Shown: in pieces, positions 59,836 through 64,000 of the stretch
How positions within the stretch are numbered: the first letter of the stretch is position 1
How the letters are laid out: the number at the start of each line of letters is the position of its first letter
NCBI GenBank assembly: GCA_036833805.1
Contig: DAITPA010000002.1
Coordinates: forward strand, 1-64,000
Direction: 5' to 3'
Source: PALSA-1196 sp036833805
Lineage (GTDB): Bacteria > Pseudomonadota > Gammaproteobacteria > Steroidobacterales > Steroidobacteraceae
DNA: 64,000 nt
Position numbers and translations under genes: made by a program
Notes under the pieces: generated by a model
What the model saw: only the letters and a program-made list of their open reading frames with translations
Databases searched by the model: none
Told to the model about the DNA's origin: nothing

Positions 59836-60366
59836 ATGAAGCAACACCTTGCGGTCTCAGCGATCGGCAGCGATCGCACAGGCATGGTCCACGACCTGAC
59901 CCGCCTGGTCAGCGAGTGCGGCGGAAACATTAGCGAAAGCCGTATGGCCGGCCTTGGATCCGAGTTCGCGATGCTGCTGCTCATCTCGGGCAACTGGCAC
60001 GCGCTGGCGAAACTTGAGACCGAGCTGAAACGGCTCGCCGACTCAAGCGGCCTCATCCTGCACCTGAAGCGCACCGAGCCGCGCTCGGCGCGCACCGACA
60101 TGCTGCCGTACTCGATCGACGTCGTCTGTCTCGACCAGACCGGCATCGTCTCGGGCCTGTCCGGATTCTTCTCGACCCGCAGCATCGACATCGCCGAAGT
60201 CTCAACGCGCAGCTACCCCGCCGCGCACACCGGTGCGCCGATGTTTTCCGTGCAAATGATCGTCAACGTGCCCAGCCGCATTCACGTTGCACACCTGCGC
60301 GAAGAGTTCATGGAGTTCTGCGATTCCTTGAATCTCGATGCGATTCTCGAACCCGTGAAATCATGA
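59836..60366 (+). CDS. gcvR: Glycine cleavage system regulator (GcvR-like, two ACT domains)
   Basis: 176 residues. Two ACT domains: AVSAIGSDRTGMVHDLTRLVSECGGNI and DVVCLDQTGIVSGLSGFFSTRSIDIAEV. GcvR in E. coli blocks GcvA activation when glycine is low. Divergent from dapA, overlapping bcp by four bases (ATGA); dapA-gcvR-bcp is a conserved order. Confidence 0.92.
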   Translation: MKQHLAVSAIGSDRTGMVHDLTRLVSECGGNISESRMAGLGSEFAMLLLISGNWHALAKLETELKRLADSSGLILHLKRTEPRSARTDMLPYSIDVVCLDQTGIVSGLSGFFSTRSIDIAEVSTRSYPAAHTGAPMFSVQMIVNVPSRIHVAHLREEFMEFCDSLNLDAILEPVKS

Positions 60367-60821
60367 AGGTCGGCGGCAAGGTCCCGAATTTCGAATTGCC
60401 TGCCACCGGCGGCGGGAGCTGGCGCCTGCAGGACGCCGCCGGCAAGAAGCTCGTGATTTACTTCTATCCGAAAGACATGACTTCCGGCTGCACGCAAGAA
60501 TCGCAGGACTTTCGCGCTCTGTATCCGGCGCTTGCGAAGGGCGGCGTCGAGATCGTCGGCGTGTCGAAGGACAGCCTCGCATCGCATGAGAAGTTCAAGG
60601 CGCGCGAGAAGCTGCCATTTCAACTTCTCGCCGATGTGGATGCGAAGGTCTGCAAGCTCTTTGACGTCATCCACGAGAAGAGCATGTTCGGCCGCAAATA
60701 TTTGGGGGTGGTGCGCAGCACCTTCCTTCTCGATGCAGCAGGAGTGCTCAAGCGTGAGTGGCGCAAAGTAAAGGTTCCGAGGCACGCGGAAGAAGTTCTT
60801 GAAGCGGCGCAGTCTCTCTGA
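60363..60821 (+). CDS. bcp: Thioredoxin-dependent peroxiredoxin Bcp
   Basis: 152 residues, AhpC/TSA family: YFYPKDMTSGCTQESQDF holds the peroxidatic Cys (about 44). The second Cys five residues on, seen in E. coli Bcp, is absent, so it is a 1-Cys form or uses Cys96 (KVCKLFDV). It reduces hydroperoxides in the cytoplasm. Confidence 0.94.
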   Translation: MKVGGKVPNFELPATGGGSWRLQDAAGKKLVIYFYPKDMTSGCTQESQDFRALYPALAKGGVEIVGVSKDSLASHEKFKAREKLPFQLLADVDAKVCKLFDVIHEKSMFGRKYLGVVRSTFLLDAAGVLKREWRKVKVPRHAEEVLEAAQSL

Positions 60822-60876
60822 GCCGGGTCCGGCCGCCGCCGGCAGCGATCTCTCGCCCGAATCTTCGGTAGCCGCA

Positions 60877-62271
60877 ATGCGCCGTCTGTTCGTGCTCGAC
60901 ACTAACGTCCTGATGCACGATCCGACCGCGATTTACCGCTTTGAAGAGCACGACGTATACCTGCCGATGGTGGTGCTCGAGGAGCTCGACGCGCATAAGA
61001 AAGGTCTTTCCGAGGCCTCGCGCAACGTGCGCCAGATCAGCCGCTTTCTCGATGACATGATTCGCGGCGCGACCAAGGAGCGCATCGACACGGGTCTGCC
61101 GCTGCCAAGCTCCGATCCTGGCAATCACGGCAAGAAGCAAGCAAGCGGTCGCCTCTTCTTCCAGACGCGCCAGTTGAAGAGCGTACTGCCGGACAGTCTG
61201 CCCGGCCAAAGCGTCGACAACGCGATCCTCTCGCAGACGCTGGCGCTCGTCTCCGAGCATCCCGACGCGCGCGTGATCCTGGTGTCAAAGGACATCAACC
61301 TTAGGATCAAGGCGGCGGTCCTCGGCATTCATGCGGAGGACTACTACAGCGACAAGACTATTGAAGATGCGGATATTCTCTACACCGGCGTCACCTCGCT
61401 TCCCGGGGATTTCTGGGAACAGCATGGCGAGAACATGCGCTCCTGGAAGGAAGCCGAGCGCACTTTCTACGAGTTGACAGGCCCCGCGGTGCGCGCCTGG
61501 CAGCCCAATCAATGCGTCTACGAGGAAAGTGTGCAAGGCATCGAGGCAATCGTGCGCCGCGTGGCGGGCGATACCGCAACTCTTGAGCTCATGCGCGACT
61601 ACCGAAGCGCGCGCAACTCCGTCTGGGGCATCAACGCGAAGAACCGCGAGCAGAACTTCGCCTTGAATCTATTGATGGATCCGGAAGTGGATTTCGTGAC
61701 GGTGCTGGGACCGGCGGGCACCGGCAAGACGTTGCTTGCGCTCGCCGCCGGACTCACGCAGACCCTTGAGACCAACCGCTTCGTCGAGATCATCATGACG
61801 CGCGTGACGATTCCCTTAGGCGAAGACATCGGCTTCCTGCCCGGCACGGAGGAGGAGAAGATGGAGCCGTGGATGGGAGCTCTCATGGACAATCTTGAGG
61901 TCCTGACACAGAGCCAGGAAGGCGGCACCTGGGGCCGCGCGGCAACCAACGATCTCTTGCGTAACCGCATCAAGATCCGCTCCTTGAACTTCATGCGCGG
62001 CCGCACGTTCCTGAACCGCTACATCATTCTCGATGAGGCCCAGAACCTCACCCCCAAGCAGATGAAGGCCCTCGTCACGCGCGCCGGCCCCGGCACAAAG
62101 CTCGCCTGCCTCGGCAACATCGCGCAGATCGACACGCCTTATCTCAGCGAGATGACTTCGGGGCTGACCTATGTCGTCAACCGCTTTCGCGGCTGGGCGC
62201 ATTCCGGCCATATCACGCTCGTGCGCGGGGAGCGTTCGCGCCTTGCCGAATACGCTTCGGATATCCTCTAG
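60877..62271 (+). CDS. PIN-PhoH ATPase (PhoH2-type)
   Basis: 464 residues. N-terminal PIN nuclease domain beginning FVLDTNVLMHDPTAIYRF with conserved Asp residues, then a PhoH ATPase with Walker A GPAGTGKTLLALAAG (about 290) and Walker B IILDEAQNLTPKQMK. PhoH2 proteins have RNA helicase and RNase activity in other bacteria. The ATG at 60877 fits the family N terminus; an in-frame TTG at 60799 overlaps bcp. Confidence 0.93.
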   Translation: MRRLFVLDTNVLMHDPTAIYRFEEHDVYLPMVVLEELDAHKKGLSEASRNVRQISRFLDDMIRGATKERIDTGLPLPSSDPGNHGKKQASGRLFFQTRQLKSVLPDSLPGQSVDNAILSQTLALVSEHPDARVILVSKDINLRIKAAVLGIHAEDYYSDKTIEDADILYTGVTSLPGDFWEQHGENMRSWKEAERTFYELTGPAVRAWQPNQCVYEESVQGIEAIVRRVAGDTATLELMRDYRSARNSVWGINAKNREQNFALNLLMDPEVDFVTVLGPAGTGKTLLALAAGLTQTLETNRFVEIIMTRVTIPLGEDIGFLPGTEEEKMEPWMGALMDNLEVLTQSQEGGTWGRAATNDLLRNRIKIRSLNFMRGRTFLNRYIILDEAQNLTPKQMKALVTRAGPGTKLACLGNIAQIDTPYLSEMTSGLTYVVNRFRGWAHSGHITLVRGERSRLAEYASDIL

Positions 62272-62341
62272 GCGCCGGCGGTGCGAAACTCCCTCGCCGG
62301 CGGCTGGTCCAAGCTCAGGGCCTAGCGCCCGCAAGGATCTC

Positions 62342-63811
62342 ATGCGACCCCTGGTAAAGCTCCTCCTTCCTACCCTCGCCGCAGGCTTGACAGTCGCGAC
62401 CGGGATCGTCAGTGCCCAGACGCAAACCGAGCTGCCGGAGATCGGTAACCCTGCCGGGGCCATGATTTCGGTGAACGAGGAGCGGCAGCTCGGAGAGATG
62501 ATCGTGCGCCAGCTGCGCGATCAGAACCGCCTCATCGATGACCCCGAAGTCGACGAGTACGTGCAGTCGCTTGGGCTGCGCCTGGCTTCGCAGGCATCCG
62601 ACCCCGCCACCCGCCGCTTCCAGTACTTTACGCTGCGTGAAGCGGGAATCAACGCCTTTGCGCTCCCCGGCGGCTTCATCGGGCTTAATTACGGGACCGT
62701 TCTTGCCAGCCGGAATGAGTCGGAGCTCGCAAGCGTGCTCGCCCACGAGACGGCGCACGTCACGCAACGCCATATCGCGCGCGAGATCAACGCGCAGAGC
62801 AAGCAGGGCCTGGTGACCGCGGCCACGATTCTCGCTGCCATCCTCATCGGCGTAGCCGGCGGCGGCAGCGCCATGGAGGGCGCGATCGCCGCCGCCCAGG
62901 GTGCGGCCGTGCAGCAGCAAATCAACTTCACACGCACCCAGGAATACGAGGCGGATCGCGTTGGCATCGGTTTTCTCGCCTCAGCGGGCTTCGATCCTAA
63001 CGGCATGGCGAATTTCTTCGAGGCCATGAGCCGCCAAGAAGGGTTAAACGGCGCCTGGATACCGGAGATGCTGCGTGATCACCCGGTGACCGGCAATCGC
63101 GTCGCCGAGGCGCGCGCGCGCGCCGCGCAATACGAGCGCCGCAAGTCTCCGCAGTCGGTGGGCTACTCGCTCATCAAGGAACGGCTGCGGGTGCTGACCA
63201 CCCCACGCGAGGAGCTCACCCATCTCTATACCGAAATCGGCGCTGAGCACGAGCCGGAGCTCGATAAGAACTATGGGCGTGCGCTTACTCTCATGGCCAT
63301 CGGACGCCCGGCCGAGGCCGTTAAAATCCTGCAGCCGCTCGTCGAACGCCATCAGGGCAACACTCTTCTGTACGGCGCCCTGGGTCAGGCGCAGATGGAG
63401 GCGCAGCAGACGGGAGAGGGCCTGGCAACCTTCGAGCACGCGCTTGCGCTCTTTCCGCGCAATGTGCCGCTCAGCATCCGCTACGCCGGCGGACTGATGT
63501 CGGCCGGGCGCGCCGCGGAGGCGCATGTACTCTTGCTCGACCTCTTCAATAATATCGATCCCACACCGCCGCAGATTCGCCTGACCGCACGGGCCGCAAG
63601 CGCCGCGGGGGATGCGGGAGATGCGTACTACTACATGAGCGAGTACCACATCTCGAACGGCGATCTGACGATGTCCGTGCAGCAGCTGCAGCTTGCCCTG
63701 ACCGCGCCGAACCTGACCGTCGTGCAGAAAGAGCGCTACCAGGCGCGCCTTGATGAGATCCGCGATTACCTTGCGACCGCGCGCATGCAGCGCACGAGCA
63801 ATAACCAGTAA
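62342..63811 (+). CDS. bepA: Periplasmic M48 metalloprotease/chaperone BepA
   Basis: 489 residues. Signal peptide ending VSAQTQ (about 26), zinc site HETAHVTQRH with a downstream Glu in EYEADRVG, a membrane-apposed hydrophobic loop (about 160-185), and C-terminal TPR repeats (from about 310). BepA assists LptD assembly and degrades stalled outer-membrane proteins. AAGGAT is five bases before the ATG. An in-frame extension upstream overlaps phoH and is rejected. Confidence 0.94.
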   Translation: MRPLVKLLLPTLAAGLTVATGIVSAQTQTELPEIGNPAGAMISVNEERQLGEMIVRQLRDQNRLIDDPEVDEYVQSLGLRLASQASDPATRRFQYFTLREAGINAFALPGGFIGLNYGTVLASRNESELASVLAHETAHVTQRHIAREINAQSKQGLVTAATILAAILIGVAGGGSAMEGAIAAAQGAAVQQQINFTRTQEYEADRVGIGFLASAGFDPNGMANFFEAMSRQEGLNGAWIPEMLRDHPVTGNRVAEARARAAQYERRKSPQSVGYSLIKERLRVLTTPREELTHLYTEIGAEHEPELDKNYGRALTLMAIGRPAEAVKILQPLVERHQGNTLLYGALGQAQMEAQQTGEGLATFEHALALFPRNVPLSIRYAGGLMSAGRAAEAHVLLLDLFNNIDPTPPQIRLTARAASAAGDAGDAYYYMSEYHISNGDLTMSVQQLQLALTAPNLTVVQKERYQARLDEIRDYLATARMQRTSNNQ

Positions 63812-63886
63812 CTGCCGCGTGCGCGGGCAAGGCGGACGTTCGAGGCTGCTACACTACACGCCCGTACTCGCCCGCATGAGCGCCGC

Positions 63887-64000
63887 ATGAGCCGACCCGC
63901 CCGAGTCAGGACCGCAGCTTTTGCCTTAGCGCTTGTCTGTCTCGCGGTCGCGGGCTGCGCCTCCCAGGCGCCACTGAAGCGCGACCCGCGCGATCCACTG
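63887..64000 (+). CDS. mlaA: Lipid-asymmetry lipoprotein MlaA/VacJ (N-terminal part)
   Basis: 38 codons before the window ends. Signal peptide with lipobox CLAVAGC (Cys24), then SQAPLKRDPRDPL, as in MlaA where DPRDP is followed by the EGFNR motif beyond the edge. MlaA removes phospholipids from the outer leaflet. A four-codon frame (ATGAGCGCCGCATGA) overlaps just upstream. Family call rests on this short match. Confidence 0.65.
   Translation, partial: MSRPARVRTAAFALALVCLAVAGCASQAPLKRDPRDPL

Overview
The window is a chromosomal segment of a high-GC gammaproteobacterium. Gene order (fur, bamE, ratB, ratA and smpB; recN, hrcA, grpE, dnaK, dnaJ, dapB, carA, carB, greA, rlmE, ftsH, folP, glmM, tpiA, secG, tRNA-Leu, nuoA-N) and protein families point to the Xanthomonadales/Nevskiales/Steroidobacterales side of the class. 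That placement is an inference from synteny. A run of 100 N flanked by an exact 55-bp duplication shows that this is a draft scaffold, possibly a metagenome bin.

Layout. Bases 1-11515 (minus strand) hold a 14-gene-type complex I operon, nuoA to nuoL plus the first 63 codons of nuoM. Bases 11580-23489 (minus) hold tRNA-Leu(GAG), secG, tpiA, glmM, folP, ftsH, rlmE, greA, carB, carA and dapB; the carA leader carries a possible arginine-rich leader peptide and a strong hairpin. Bases 23486-28387 (minus) hold the heat-shock block hrcA-grpE-dnaK-dnaJ, with a near-consensus sigma-32 promoter directly before dnaK. Bases 28533-33338 hold nadK, recN, fur, bamE, ratB, ratA and smpB.

Directly after smpB lies ssrA (tmRNA), the most striking object in the window. 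Its T-loop is split by a 294-nt insertion with the hallmarks of a group I intron: a U before the 5' splice site, G as the last base, and P1, P3, P7 and P8 pairings plus P7.1/P7.2-like hairpins. Joining the exons restores the T-arm, a 7-bp acceptor stem and an encoded CCA.

Bases 34552-48131 carry aguB, a DsbA-like protein, a Gfo/Idh/MocA dehydrogenase, two small membrane proteins, prc, a coiled-coil protein, a DUF1249 protein, the divergent ppsR/ppsA pair, orn, recR, ybaB and dnaX, followed by the 4.5S SRP RNA gene. Bases 48340-58200 look like an accessory stretch between that RNA gene and tRNA-Ser(GGA): an ArsR regulator with a perfect palindromic operator, two DUF899 genes with a small MCPVC protein, DUF4404, an MFS exporter, hemN, a protein-isoaspartate methyltransferase/erythromycin esterase fusion, and a decayed 5' fragment of ccoN. 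Bases 58349-64000 return to conserved content: a short BamC-like lipoprotein, dapA (across the gap), gcvR, bcp, a PIN-PhoH ATPase, bepA and the start of mlaA.

Functionally the window is mostly housekeeping: respiration, envelope and lipid-A/peptidoglycan precursors, proteostasis (DnaK system, FtsH, Prc, BepA, trans-translation), pyrimidine/arginine and lysine synthesis, and DNA repair. No CRISPR array, integrase or insertion sequence was seen.
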